Assembly: GCF_900240945.1 (NCBI RefSeq) | Contig: NZ_OESG01000014.1 | Span: forward strand, 2,090,015 to 2,154,014 | Reading direction: 5' to 3' | DNA from: Mycobacterium sp. 3519A | Lineage (GTDB): Bacteria > Actinomycetota > Actinomycetes > Mycobacteriales > Mycobacteriaceae | DNA: 64,000 nucleotides | In this document: one piece after another, positions 26,365 through 34,527 of the stretch | Layout of the letters: each line of letters starts with the position of its first letter | Numbering within the stretch: the first letter of the stretch is position 1 | Notes under the pieces: generated by a model | Seen by the model: only the letters and a program-made list of their open reading frames with translations | Databases searched by the model: none | What the model was told of the DNA's origin: nothing | Position numbers and translations under genes: made by a program

Positions 26365-27459
26365 CTAGTGGTGGTGGTGTGGTCGTGGTGTTCCCTCGCC
26401 ACGACGACGCGCCTGTTCACCCTCGGCGATCAGTCGCAGTTGCTCGTCGACCTCCCGGCCCTCCAACAAGGGCTGACGCGGGTCCCAGGTGGTGCCTTGC
26501 GCCGCGTCTTTCCTGCGCCGCGCGATCGCCGAAACTACCTCCAGCACCACACGATTCCCCAGCAGTGCGGTGATGTCGGCGTGGTCGTACGGTGGAGACA
26601 CCTCGACGACGTCGACTCCGAGCACCGGCAGTTCGTAGCAGATCCGCCGGACCGCATCGAGCAGTTGGCGAGCCGAAAAACCGCCTGGCTCAGGAGTTCC
26701 GGTGCCCGGTGCGTGGCCAGGATCGCACACGTCGATGTCGACGGACAGGAACACGCCGTCACAATCCGACGTGGCGATCTCGAAGGCTTCGGTCAGGCAG
26801 GGTTCCAGTCCGCGTGCGACGATCTCGGTCATCTCATAGGAGCGCAGCCCATGGGCGGCCATCCACTGCAGGACCGGTTCGTCGGGCCAGTAGCCGCGCA
26901 ATCCCAGTTGCAGGAACCGGTCTCCGCGTAACGCACCGGATTCGATCAGCCGTCGCATCGGGGTGCCGTGTCCCACAAGGGAACCCAGGTGGATGTCGCC
27001 GGTATCGGCGTGCGCGTCGAAGTGGATCATCGACACCTTGCCAAACCCGTGGTGGCGCGCCACGCCGGTGTGGTCGGGCCACGCGATGGTGTGATCGCCG
27101 CCCAGAATGATCGGGATCGCGCCCGACGAGGCGATCTTGTGGACGTCGGCCTCGATCAATTGGACGGCCTGGTCGATGTTTCCGTTGTAGAACTCGACGT
27201 CGCCGGCGTCATACACCCGCAGGTCCTTGAGTCCGTCGACGCGCAGCGCCAGGCTCGGCCGGGAACCGTCCTGCGCCAGGTAGCAGGCTTGCCGTAGGGC
27301 CGATGGACCGAAGCGTGTGCCGGAGCGATAGTTGGTCCCGCTGTCGAGGGGTGCGCCGAGGATGACGATGTCGGCGTCGGCGTATGTCGACGGGTCGTCG
27401 AGGTCGCAGCGGGGCACGCCGAGGAAAGTGATGTCTGGGCCAAAGCCGGTGAATGCCAT
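26365..27459 (-). CDS. Ureohydrolase (agmatinase/arginase family) with His-rich tail
   Basis: A 364-residue binuclear manganese hydrolase. The metal motifs are all present: GGDHTIAWPDHT, SMIHFDAHADTGD, and SVDIDVCDPGHAPGTGTPEP (the agmatinase signature). It removes urea from a guanidino compound; agmatine, guanidinobutyrate, guanidinopropionate or guanidine itself are possible. The C-terminus ends in RPHHHH, which could bind or store metal. It follows the TetR gene by 22 bases, with a solute-binding lipoprotein at the head of the operon. Confidence 0.9.
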   Translation of the reverse strand: MAFTGFGPDITFLGVPRCDLDDPSTYADADIVILGAPLDSGTNYRSGTRFGPSALRQACYLAQDGSRPSLALRVDGLKDLRVYDAGDVEFYNGNIDQAVQLIEADVHKIASSGAIPIILGGDHTIAWPDHTGVARHHGFGKVSMIHFDAHADTGDIHLGSLVGHGTPMRRLIESGALRGDRFLQLGLRGYWPDEPVLQWMAAHGLRSYEMTEIVARGLEPCLTEAFEIATSDCDGVFLSVDIDVCDPGHAPGTGTPEPGGFSARQLLDAVRRICYELPVLGVDVVEVSPPYDHADITALLGNRVVLEVVSAIARRRKDAAQGTTWDPRQPLLEGREVDEQLRLIAEGEQARRRGEGTPRPHHHH

Positions 27460-27481
27460 GGTTTCTGCTTTCGGTGGTCGG

Positions 27482-28084
27482 TTATGCGTGGTCGTGCAGA
27501 GCGGTCACTGCGCGGAATGCGTGTCGGAGGGTGGCGCGGATGCGCCGTTTGTCCACTGGTCCGAGTGGGCGGTAGAGGTTGTCGATCTCCAGGCCGGCCA
27601 TCACCGCCAGTATGGTGCGGGAGTCCAGTTCGGGTTGCCGCGAGCCCAGTTCCCGGAACAGCCGGCTCAGCGCAGGCACCATGGCCGCGTACCACGCCTC
27701 GAACATGGGGCGTAGCCGTTCGTCGCGGCTGGCTTCGGTGAGAAGTTCGTAGCGGGTCACGATGGCACCCTGCGGGGACGTGAACCCGTCGATGATCATG
27801 TCCGCCACCAGGTCCGCGAGATGCTCTGCGGGCATCGAGGCTTGTAACCGGCCGACGGTCTGGACGACGCGGTCGATCTCGCGGTCGGAGAGTTGTTGGA
27901 AAGCCTGGGCGATCAGGTCGGCCTTGTCGTTGAAGTAGTAGGTCAACGCGCCGAGCGGTATTTGCGCCTCGTTGGCCACGACGCGCATCGACAGCCCGGC
28001 CAGGCCGACTTTCGCCATGACCGCGATTGCCGCGTCGATGATTTCGGTACGGCGCTGTGCGCCACGCGCAGTGTGCCCGGTCAT
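27482..28084 (-). CDS. TetR-family transcriptional regulator
   Basis: A 200-residue TetR protein. The helix-turn-helix is in LSMRVVANEAQIPLGALTYY followed by FNDKADLIAQAF, within residues about 10-60. The ATG at 28084 overlaps the stop of the solute-binding protein gene (ATGA) and gives MTGHTARGAQRRTEIIDAAI, so the longer frame is rejected. C-terminal ligand domain has EASRDERLRPMFEAWYAAMV. Lying between the binding protein and the ureohydrolase, it probably controls them; a candidate operator is at 29742. Confidence 0.9.
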   Translation of the reverse strand: MTGHTARGAQRRTEIIDAAIAVMAKVGLAGLSMRVVANEAQIPLGALTYYFNDKADLIAQAFQQLSDREIDRVVQTVGRLQASMPAEHLADLVADMIIDGFTSPQGAIVTRYELLTEASRDERLRPMFEAWYAAMVPALSRLFRELGSRQPELDSRTILAVMAGLEIDNLYRPLGPVDKRRIRATLRHAFRAVTALHDHA

Positions 28085-29643
28085 CCCTGGTACTTGAGCG
28101 AGGAGAAGTCGGTGTCCCACATCCAGGCCGGCTGGCCTTGCCAGTCGGTGTAACCCTTGCGGGTGGCGACGGTGTTGTGCAGGTCGGCGATGTTCACCCA
28201 GCACAGCGAATCGCGGTATGCCTTGGCCGCTTCCACGTAGAGCGCTTGGGATTTCGCGGGGTCGGGTTCGGCACTTCCCTCGTCCAACAGCTTGTCCGCG
28301 GCCGACACCGAGCAGCCCTGCAGGTTGACCGGCGCGTTCGTGTATTGATAGATCCGCGACCAGGTGTCGGGGTGCGCGGCGTCGGGGTTCCACGATGCGA
28401 GGAGCAGGTCGGGGCGCTGCTCGGGGTGTTCGGTCAGGGCGAAGAACTGCGCCGAGGGGAAGTCGCGGATGGTGGCGGTCAGGCCGGCCTGCTGAAGGAT
28501 CACTTGGATCTGGTTGGCCAGGTCCTGCAGGGTGCTGTCGCCGGTCGGGTAGCCGACTTCCACGGCACCGCCTTTACTGCCAAGGGCCGCCAGTTTGGAA
28601 GGGTCGAAATGGTGCTGGTCGGGCACGGCGCCGTCGGGCATCATCCCAGTCGGGTAGAACTGCGTGGACGGCGAGCCCTGCGCGCCGAATACCGTTGTGG
28701 TCAGGGCGGTTTGGTCCAGCCCGGCGCTGAGCGCTTCTCGCGCGGGGAGCGGCCCGAACACCTTCGAATCGGGGTTGACCATGATGAGCGCCTTGATCAA
28801 CGCGTTCTGCTGCAGCACTTCGGTGTTCGGGCCCTTGGCCAGTTCTTCGTAGTCGCCTTTCGACAATCCGTGCAGGATCATGTCGAGTTGGCCGGTGCTC
28901 AGTTGGAGCCGCTGAACGGCGGTGGCCGTCATGACCGGAAGCGTGATGGTGCTGATCTGCGGTGCGGGACCCCAGTAGTTCTTGTTGGCGCTCAACGTGT
29001 AATGGCTGGCGGACACGGCTTCGGTCAGTTCGTAGGGACCGGTGCCCGCGGTATGTGAAGCCAGCCATGCGGATGCGTGGTCGTTGCCTGCGGCGTGCTG
29101 CGCGACGGCGGTGGGACTGGTCATCAGTGGCCCATACGGCGAGGAGAGGTAGTCGAGGAACGGTGCGACGGGTTTCTTCAGGTGGACCACGAAGGTCAGC
29201 GGGTCCGGTGTCTGCATGTCCGCGACGTCGGCGAGCATGTAGGACGGCCCGGCCGCCATGTCGATTCGGCGTTGGAAGCTGGCCTTGGCCGCGGCGGAGT
29301 CGAACGGCGTTCCGTCGGCGAACTTGACCGCGGGCCGCAGCGCGAACGTGTAGGTCAGCCCGTCGGGGGAGACGGTCCACTTGGTCGCCAGCAGGCCGTC
29401 GATCTTCGTCGTCCCGGGCGCGTAGCGGAGCAGACCCTGATACGCCGAGGTCATGATCAGTAGGCCTTCGGGCTGATAGAACGTATCGGGGTCCAGTGGG
29501 GGTGGGTCGCTCAGCAGGGGAGTGCGCACCGACGAGCGCAGGGCCGCGTTGTCGGTGGGGGTGTTGCTGCTTCCCGAGCATGCCGTGCCGGTCAGCAGGA
29601 GGCCGGTGACAGCGAGAGTTGCCAGACCGGACTTGAGGTTCAT
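28081..29643 (-). CDS. ABC transporter substrate-binding lipoprotein, family 5 (peptide/nickel/opine type)
   Basis: A 520-residue solute-binding lipoprotein. The start ATG 29643 follows a GGAG ribosome site and gives MNLKSGLATLAVTGLLLTGT with AC at the lipid-attachment site. The family 5 fold shows in RTPLLSDPPPLDPDTFYQPE, ATKWTVSPDGLTYTFALRPA, VKFADGTPFDSAAAKASFQR and PLPAREALSAGLDQTAL. No permease or ATPase gene is adjacent, so it must use a transporter encoded elsewhere. Its linkage to a ureohydrolase suggests a cationic or guanidino-type ligand, which is inference. Confidence 0.9.
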   Translation of the reverse strand: MNLKSGLATLAVTGLLLTGTACSGSSNTPTDNAALRSSVRTPLLSDPPPLDPDTFYQPEGLLIMTSAYQGLLRYAPGTTKIDGLLATKWTVSPDGLTYTFALRPAVKFADGTPFDSAAAKASFQRRIDMAAGPSYMLADVADMQTPDPLTFVVHLKKPVAPFLDYLSSPYGPLMTSPTAVAQHAAGNDHASAWLASHTAGTGPYELTEAVSASHYTLSANKNYWGPAPQISTITLPVMTATAVQRLQLSTGQLDMILHGLSKGDYEELAKGPNTEVLQQNALIKALIMVNPDSKVFGPLPAREALSAGLDQTALTTTVFGAQGSPSTQFYPTGMMPDGAVPDQHHFDPSKLAALGSKGGAVEVGYPTGDSTLQDLANQIQVILQQAGLTATIRDFPSAQFFALTEHPEQRPDLLLASWNPDAAHPDTWSRIYQYTNAPVNLQGCSVSAADKLLDEGSAEPDPAKSQALYVEAAKAYRDSLCWVNIADLHNTVATRKGYTDWQGQPAWMWDTDFSSLKYQG

Positions 29644-29741
29644 GCTCAGAGCTCCTGCGCGTAAGTACTTTTCGGCCCGACTGGCCGGGTTGCGAATGAG
29701 TGTCGGCATATCGCGTTTCGGCGGTGTGACGGGGCAGTTAC

Positions 29742-29757
29742 AAGTTTGTACGAACGT
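29742..29757. promoter_or_regulatory. Imperfect palindrome, possible TetR operator
   Basis: AAGTTTGTACGAACGT is centred on GTAC and matches its own complement at 12 of 16 positions. It lies in the 200-bp region between the binding-protein operon and the divergent SDR gene, about 100 bases from each start. That placement and size suit the TetR protein encoded in the operon. Confidence 0.4.
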
Positions 29758-29847
29758 CCAAGTTTTGGTCGGCTGACCTAGAAGCGTTGGCCTGCTGGCT
29801 CTACGCTGCGTGGCGGGGATGGGCGAAATATGAAGGGAAACAACACA

Positions 29848-30645
29848 ATGTCGACATCGGTGCCAGGTGCATTCGACCTGACCGGTCAGGTCGCCCTCGT
29901 CACGGGATCGAGCAGTGATCTCGGCATCGGGTTTGCGTCGGCCCGCCTGCTGGGTCAGCTCGGCGCATCGGTGATGGTCACGGGAACCACCGATCGCGCG
30001 GACGCGCGCGCCGAGGAACTACGGCAGGAGGGCATCGCCGCGCAGTCGCATACGGCCGATCTGATGGATCCCGACGCCGCACGAGGGTTGGTGGAGGCCA
30101 CCGAGGCGACCTTCGGCAAGGTCGACATCTTGGTCAACAACGCTGGCCTGGCGTCGGTGCACATCCCCGAAGAGCCCAACCCGTTGATGGTGATGACCGA
30201 CGACGAGTGGGCGCTGGCGCTGCGGCGCAATCTGGACAGCGCGTTCTTCGTCACCAGGGCGGCGTTGCCGGGGATGGTCAAGCGGGGTTACGGCCGCATC
30301 GTCAATGTCGCGTCGACGGCCGGTGCGCTCACTGCCTACACCGGCGACGTCGGGTACCACACCGCGAAGGCGGCGATGCTGGGGATGACGCGCTCGGTCG
30401 CAGTCGACTATGCGGCGGACGGCGTGACGGCCAACGTGGTGCTACCGGGTTGGATCGCGACGGCCGCCCAACTTCCGTCGGAGGTCGCCGCGGGCAATGC
30501 CACGCCGGTGGGCCGGTCGGCGACGGCGGCCGAGGTCGCCGCCGGTATCGCGTTCCTGGCGGCGCCGGGCGCGTCGTACGTGACGGGCACGACGTTGACG
30601 ATCGACGGCGGCAACTCGATCGTCAGCGTCAAGACCGGCGACTGA
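29848..30645 (+). CDS. Short-chain dehydrogenase/reductase
   Basis: A 265-residue SDR. The ATG at 29848 is chosen over 29830 because AGGGAAA precedes it. The active site is YHTAK with Ser in VASTAGALTAYTG, and LVNNAGLASVH is present. The glycine motif reads TGSSSDLGIG, two residues longer between TG and GIG than the classic TGxxxGIG. C-terminal ASYVTGTTLTIDGGNSI is standard. It is divergent from the ureohydrolase operon. Substrate unknown. Confidence 0.9.
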   Translation: MSTSVPGAFDLTGQVALVTGSSSDLGIGFASARLLGQLGASVMVTGTTDRADARAEELRQEGIAAQSHTADLMDPDAARGLVEATEATFGKVDILVNNAGLASVHIPEEPNPLMVMTDDEWALALRRNLDSAFFVTRAALPGMVKRGYGRIVNVASTAGALTAYTGDVGYHTAKAAMLGMTRSVAVDYAADGVTANVVLPGWIATAAQLPSEVAAGNATPVGRSATAAEVAAGIAFLAAPGASYVTGTTLTIDGGNSIVSVKTGD

Positions 30646-30670
30646 CCGTAGCCCCGTTCTTCCTCGGCGC

Positions 30671-30693
30671 TGTCCATACACACTGTATGGACA
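30671..30693. promoter_or_regulatory. Perfect 23-bp palindrome, probable TetR operator
   Basis: TGTCCATACA and TGTATGGACA are exact inverted copies separated by CAC. The site lies 49 bases before the hydrolase start, in a short intergenic region, and the operon downstream encodes a TetR regulator. A 10-base perfect arm is unlikely by chance here. A likely model is that the TetR protein at 31471 binds here and represses its own operon. Confidence 0.75.
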
Positions 30694-30742
30694 GGTTGTA
30701 TGATCGGCTTTGACCACCGGGAGACAACGCGGGGAGAGCGCC

Positions 30743-31459
30743 ATGCCTGATCGGCCGAGAATGGTGTTGGTGCACGGCGGCCATCACGGCCCGTGGGTGT
30801 GGGAGCGGCTGCAATCCGTGCTGCAACAACGTGAATGGGCCACCGACGCGGTGGCGCTGCCCAGTGCGATTAGTGACCCGGACCGGGCTGAACCGCTGCC
30901 GGGAATGTACGACGATGCCCGCGTTGTGCGCGCGGCGATCGACGCGGTCGACGGGCCCGTCATCGTCGTCGCCCATTCCCAAGGAGGTGCACCAGCCACC
31001 GAGGCCATCGCTGGTGCGGCGAATGTGGTGCACGCGGTCTTTGTCGCGGCCTACATGCTCGATGTGGGTGAGGGAGTGTTCCAAACCCACGGCATTCCGA
31101 GGCCGCCCTCGCTGAAAGGTGTTCGGTCGGCGATCAATTCGGACCTGAATCTGCCGGCCGCTTTTTACGACGGCAACCCGGACAACTCTGAAACCGCCGA
31201 AGCTTGTAGCCGACTGGTGCCCCAATCGCGCCGATCGGACTTCGAAACCGTGACGCGTGCCGGCTGGCGAACGGTACCCAACAGCTACGTCATCCCCGCC
31301 GCTGATCTGTCGATAACGGGGACCGTCGCGGAACGGCTCGCTGCGCGCGCACAGACCGTTTATCGCTGCCCGGGACATCACACTCCGTTCTATTCGCACC
31401 CGAACGAGTTCGCTGATGTTCTCAGTCAGCTCGCCCGGCCGTATGCCGTCGCTGGGTAA
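30743..31459 (+). CDS. Alpha/beta hydrolase
   Basis: A 238-residue esterase-type hydrolase. The ATG at 30743 follows GGGGAG; the longer frame start at 30710 lacks a ribosome site. Motifs are MVLVHGGHHGPWVWERL (oxyanion loop), VVAHSQGGAPATEA (nucleophile elbow) and YRCPGHHTPFYSHPNEFADV (His). The small size and HSQGG elbow resemble the plant-like salicylate/hydroxynitrile esterase group. It is co-transcribed with the TetR gene eleven bases downstream, a common detoxification arrangement. Confidence 0.85.
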   Translation: MPDRPRMVLVHGGHHGPWVWERLQSVLQQREWATDAVALPSAISDPDRAEPLPGMYDDARVVRAAIDAVDGPVIVVAHSQGGAPATEAIAGAANVVHAVFVAAYMLDVGEGVFQTHGIPRPPSLKGVRSAINSDLNLPAAFYDGNPDNSETAEACSRLVPQSRRSDFETVTRAGWRTVPNSYVIPAADLSITGTVAERLAARAQTVYRCPGHHTPFYSHPNEFADVLSQLARPYAVAG

Positions 31460-31470
31460 GGTCCGGGCCC

Positions 31471-32097
31471 GTGGCTTCGATCACCCGACAACGGCGCGAC
31501 GCTGACCGTCAATCCGGTTCCGAGCAGCGACTATTAGATGCAGTCGAGCGATTGCTCAACGCCGGTCAGCTGTTCACCGAGATCAGTGTTCAGCGCATCC
31601 TCGAGGAAGCCGGCGTCTCGCGCGCCACGTTCTACGCACACTTTCGCGACAAGTCCGCGTTGCTGATCCGGCTTACCGACACGCTTCGCGAACGTCTGCT
31701 TGACCTAGCCCGCGCATGGGATCCAGCCGCAGGTGAAGACGGCGCAGCGCGTTATGCCGAATTCTTCCTCGAAGTCATCCGGATCCATCGCGAGAACTTC
31801 GCGGTGCTGTCCGCGGTCCGTGAGCTCGCGAGTTACGACCCGGCGGTGCACGACTTCTACACCGCCGACCTGGACGAGTTTGAAAGGGCGGTTTGTCAAA
31901 CGCTCACCGAGCAGCAGCGGTCGGGGGCCACCATCAGCGAGCTATCGCCCGTTGCTGCAAGCAGAGTCATCGTCTGGGGCGGCGCCCAAGCAATCGCTCA
32001 TCACATCAGTGTCGACGACGGTAGCGGTGACACTCAGTTCGCGCGCGAGCTCGGCGCGATCTGGTGGCACGGCGCATATCGGCGGCCCGCGCCGTAG
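31471..32097 (+). CDS. TetR-family transcriptional regulator
   Basis: A 208-residue TetR protein starting at GTG. The N-terminal helix-turn-helix is EISVQRILEEAGVSRATFYA followed by HFRDKSALLIRL. The ligand domain includes FFLEVIRIHRENFAVLSAVR and VIVWGGAQAIAHHISVDDGS. It follows the hydrolase by eleven bases, so both should be controlled from the palindrome at 30671. An insertion-element junction lies about 25 bases after its stop. Confidence 0.88.
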   Translation: MASITRQRRDADRQSGSEQRLLDAVERLLNAGQLFTEISVQRILEEAGVSRATFYAHFRDKSALLIRLTDTLRERLLDLARAWDPAAGEDGAARYAEFFLEVIRIHRENFAVLSAVRELASYDPAVHDFYTADLDEFERAVCQTLTEQQRSGATISELSPVAASRVIVWGGAQAIAHHISVDDGSGDTQFARELGAIWWHGAYRRPAP

Positions 32098-32122
32098 GCG
32101 CTCGACCTACGATCTTCGCAGG

Positions 32123-32138
32123 TCAGAAGGGGTGCCCC
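32123..32138. repeat. 16-bp direct repeat, left copy (target duplication of outer IS)
   Basis: TCAGAAGGGGTGCCCC occurs here and again, identically, at 34624-34639. The two copies bracket the outer insertion element, whose ends begin TG and finish CA. The right copy includes the last six bases of tRNA-Arg(CCT), so the insertion left the tRNA gene intact. Sixteen bases is at the long end for IS481-type duplications. Confidence 0.8.
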
Positions 32139-32146
32139 TGTTGAGC

Positions 32147-32189
32147 TTCGGTTGATTCTTGACGGATCTACTCCGGCTGATCCTTGACA
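32147..32189 (-). repeat. Left-end array of the outer IS: two 18-bp repeats
   Basis: TTCGGTTGATTCTTGACG at 32147 and TCCGGCTGATCCTTGACA at 32172, 25 bases apart. These are inverted relative to the four copies at the right end (TGTCAxxxATCAxCCGA pattern). Multiple end repeats are probable transposase binding sites. Confidence 0.8.
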
Positions 32190-32202
32190 CTCTTGTTGTG
32201 TT

Positions 32203-33402
32203 TTAGGGTCCGGCGTTTGTGCGCAGGGCCCGCTTGTTTCTTACCTCGCCGGTGCTGTTTCGGGCGGCGGTCTTGACCAACACGTCGCCGATGTAGAAGC
32301 GCAGCAACCCACCGTCGACGTGGACATCGCAACGCGAACCGGCGTAGTGGCGGCCCAGGCTGACCTGCTGCCAGGACACGCTCACCACCCCATTGCTGGT
32401 GACTTGCCGGCTTACCCAGTCCGAACCGGTGCGCTCAGCGCGCAGTCCCTGCTCGGCCGGCGGCCCCACCGCGGGATCGGCAACCACGGTTTGCGGGGTG
32501 AACCGTGAGTTCGGAGTCGCCATCTGTAGGGCTTGATGGGGGCGGGTGGTGTTGTAAAAGCCCACCCACTCATCCAAGGCTTGCTGGGCCGCCCTCAAAT
32601 TCGCGAAAGGCGCTCTGCCGCTGAGAAATTCCGCGCGCAGGCTGCGATGGAACCGCTCAATCTTGCCCGTCGTCGTCGGCGAGCGGGGCTGAGTCAACAA
32701 ATGATCGATGCCGTGTTCGCGACAGATCGCGTCGAAGAGCACCTCAACCGGCGGATGGTTGAACCGGCCGGTGAACACCTTGCCGTTATCGGTCAAGATC
32801 TGCACCGGCGCACCATAGGTCCCCAGCGCCGCGCGCAACCCATCGCAAACCGCGCGCGTGCGCTCACGAGCCATCAACTTCGCGCACACGCACATCCGGG
32901 AGTGATCATCGATGCCAGTGAGAGCTTTGGCGCGGGTGCCATCAGCCACCGGGACCCCGCCGACCACATCCATCTGCCACAACTCCATCGCCGCGCCACG
33001 TTCCCAGCGCTTCCACTTGCGCGAGCGCCGATCCCGCAGATGCGGATCAATCATCTGCGCACGCACCAACGCCCGATAGGCCGCCGACTCCGAGGGCACC
33101 GGCCTAACACCGCGCTTAGACAGTTCAAACACCAACCGCCGCGGCCCCCAATACGGCCGCGAACGCCGCAGCTCCAACAGCGCCGCCTCCACATGAGCCG
33201 GCATCTGATGCGGACACGACACCGGCCGATGCGACCGATCGATCAGACCTCCCAGACCCTCGGCCTCATAGCGGGCCAACCACGAGTGCAACGTCTGACG
33301 CGACACCCCAACCTTCGAGGCGACCTGCGAAATCGACAATCCGTCACTGATCACCGCCAACACGGCCTGATACCGCTGCTCAGCCACGCTCAACTCCCTC
33401 AT
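32203..33402 (-). CDS. IS481-type DDE transposase (outer element)
   Basis: A 399-residue integrase-core transposase. An N-terminal helix-turn-helix (GLSISQVASKVGVSRQTLHS) is followed by the DDE core. The three acidic residues are all present: LWQMDVVGGVPVADG, VQILTDNGKVFTGRF and TTTGKIERFHRSLRAEF. About 90 residues follow the core, including LGRHYAGSRCDVHVDGGLLR. It should be catalytically competent, but an IS is inserted directly before its ATG and replaces its natural leader. Confidence 0.92.
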   Translation of the reverse strand: MRELSVAEQRYQAVLAVISDGLSISQVASKVGVSRQTLHSWLARYEAEGLGGLIDRSHRPVSCPHQMPAHVEAALLELRRSRPYWGPRRLVFELSKRGVRPVPSESAAYRALVRAQMIDPHLRDRRSRKWKRWERGAAMELWQMDVVGGVPVADGTRAKALTGIDDHSRMCVCAKLMARERTRAVCDGLRAALGTYGAPVQILTDNGKVFTGRFNHPPVEVLFDAICREHGIDHLLTQPRSPTTTGKIERFHRSLRAEFLSGRAPFANLRAAQQALDEWVGFYNTTRPHQALQMATPNSRFTPQTVVADPAVGPPAEQGLRAERTGSDWVSRQVTSNGVVSVSWQQVSLGRHYAGSRCDVHVDGGLLRFYIGDVLVKTAARNSTGEVRNKRALRTNAGP

Positions 33403-34395
33403 CTAGGTGTACTGCCCAGGGAGGTTGGTCAACCGTGTGATGGGCGCGACCTTGCCGATCGCCGCGTGTTGCTGGTGGTGATTGTAGGTATGGAGCCAGG
33501 CTGGAAGTGCGGATCGTCGGGCTAGTTCGTTGGGGTAGTGGCGCGCGAAGGCCCATTCTTGGGCCATTGTGCGGTTGAACCGCTCGATATCGCCGTTGGA
33601 CTGTGGGCGGTACGGCCGGGTGCGTTTGTGCTCGATCTGCAGTTCAGCGCACGAGGCGCGCCATGCGCGGGCCTTGTGGCAAGGGCCGGCGGCGGTGAGG
33701 CGGCGTTCGATGGGGACGGCGCGCATACGGAACCAGCCTGCTGCCCGGCGCAGGACACCAATGGCGGTCTGGGCGGTTTCGTTGTCGTGGATTTCGGCGT
33801 AGGCCACGCGCGAGTGGTCGTCGATGACGGTGTGCACGTAGGCATGCCCCATGATCGGTTGCCATCGATGGTTGCGGGTGGCGCCGGGAGTCGTAGTTCG
33901 ATTCTTCGTGCCCTGGGCGCGGCCGACAAAGCGCCACCCACCGCCCACGGGGATGTTGCCAAGCTTTTTAACGTCGATGTGCATCAGCGAACCCGGATGA
34001 TCGTGCTCGTAGCGTCTAATAATCTCACCAGTTCGAATGTCAATGTGCGACAGGCGATTCAGTCGACACCGCACTAGCACCGCGTGCACCGTGGAGGCTG
34101 GCATCGACAACCGGGAGGCGATCGCTAAGGGTGAGAGTCGATGCCGCCACCGTAGATGCACAATCTTTCGTACCAATGTCGAGGGTGTGCGCGTGGGGCT
34201 GCGGTGCGGCCGGCTGGATCGGTCGGTCATGCCTTGTGGGCCCATGGCCGCATACCGCGCGGCCCATCGCTTGGCGGTCGGCCAGGACACGTGGAAGTGC
34301 TCGGCGGCCCGAACAATCGGCCAGCCCTCCTCGACGACGCGACGCGCCAGTAGTAGGCGTCCACGAGGAGTCAAAACAGCATTAGCGTGGACCAC
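33403..34395 (-). CDS. IS481 transposase, catalytic Asp replaced by Ala (inner element)
   Basis: A 330-residue transposase from GTG 34395, giving the family N-terminus VVHANAVLTPRGRLLLARRV; the frame is open 23 codons further up. Helix-turn-helix RAAEHFHVSWPTAKRWAARY, then first Asp in LMHIDVKKLGNIP, and the Glu in YRPQSNGDIERFNRT. The second catalytic Asp, normally in a (S/T)DNG motif, reads TAAG (Ala235-Ala236, codons 33688-33693). The protein is thus probably inactive. The last Thr and the stop come from bases 33403-33408, mostly target DNA. Confidence 0.88.
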   Translation of the reverse strand: MVHANAVLTPRGRLLLARRVVEEGWPIVRAAEHFHVSWPTAKRWAARYAAMGPQGMTDRSSRPHRSPTRTPSTLVRKIVHLRWRHRLSPLAIASRLSMPASTVHAVLVRCRLNRLSHIDIRTGEIIRRYEHDHPGSLMHIDVKKLGNIPVGGGWRFVGRAQGTKNRTTTPGATRNHRWQPIMGHAYVHTVIDDHSRVAYAEIHDNETAQTAIGVLRRAAGWFRMRAVPIERRLTAAGPCHKARAWRASCAELQIEHKRTRPYRPQSNGDIERFNRTMAQEWAFARHYPNELARRSALPAWLHTYNHHQQHAAIGKVAPITRLTNLPGQYT

Positions 34396-34518
34396 GAAGG
34401 CCTCCTGATAGTTGCGGTGAAGTGGTAGCAGCTCCACCCCACGACAGGAGGCCTTCGCCATCAACGACCGCTACAGCGTGTCGTCACACTTCCCCAACCA
34501 ACCTCCCTGGGCAGTACA
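33408..34518 (-). mobile_element. Inner IS481-family element, complete ends, 6-bp target duplication
   Basis: An 1,111-bp element with perfect 21-bp terminal inverted repeats beginning TGTACTGCCCAGGGAGGT (33408-33428 and 34498-34518). TCTAGG flanks it on both sides (33402-33407 and 34519-34524). That is a 6-bp duplication of the NCTAGN type known for IS481. The single transposase gene runs on the minus strand and its stop codon lies in the left target duplication. Intact ends and duplication point to a fairly recent insertion. Confidence 0.93.
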
Positions 34519-34527
34519 TCTAGGGAG

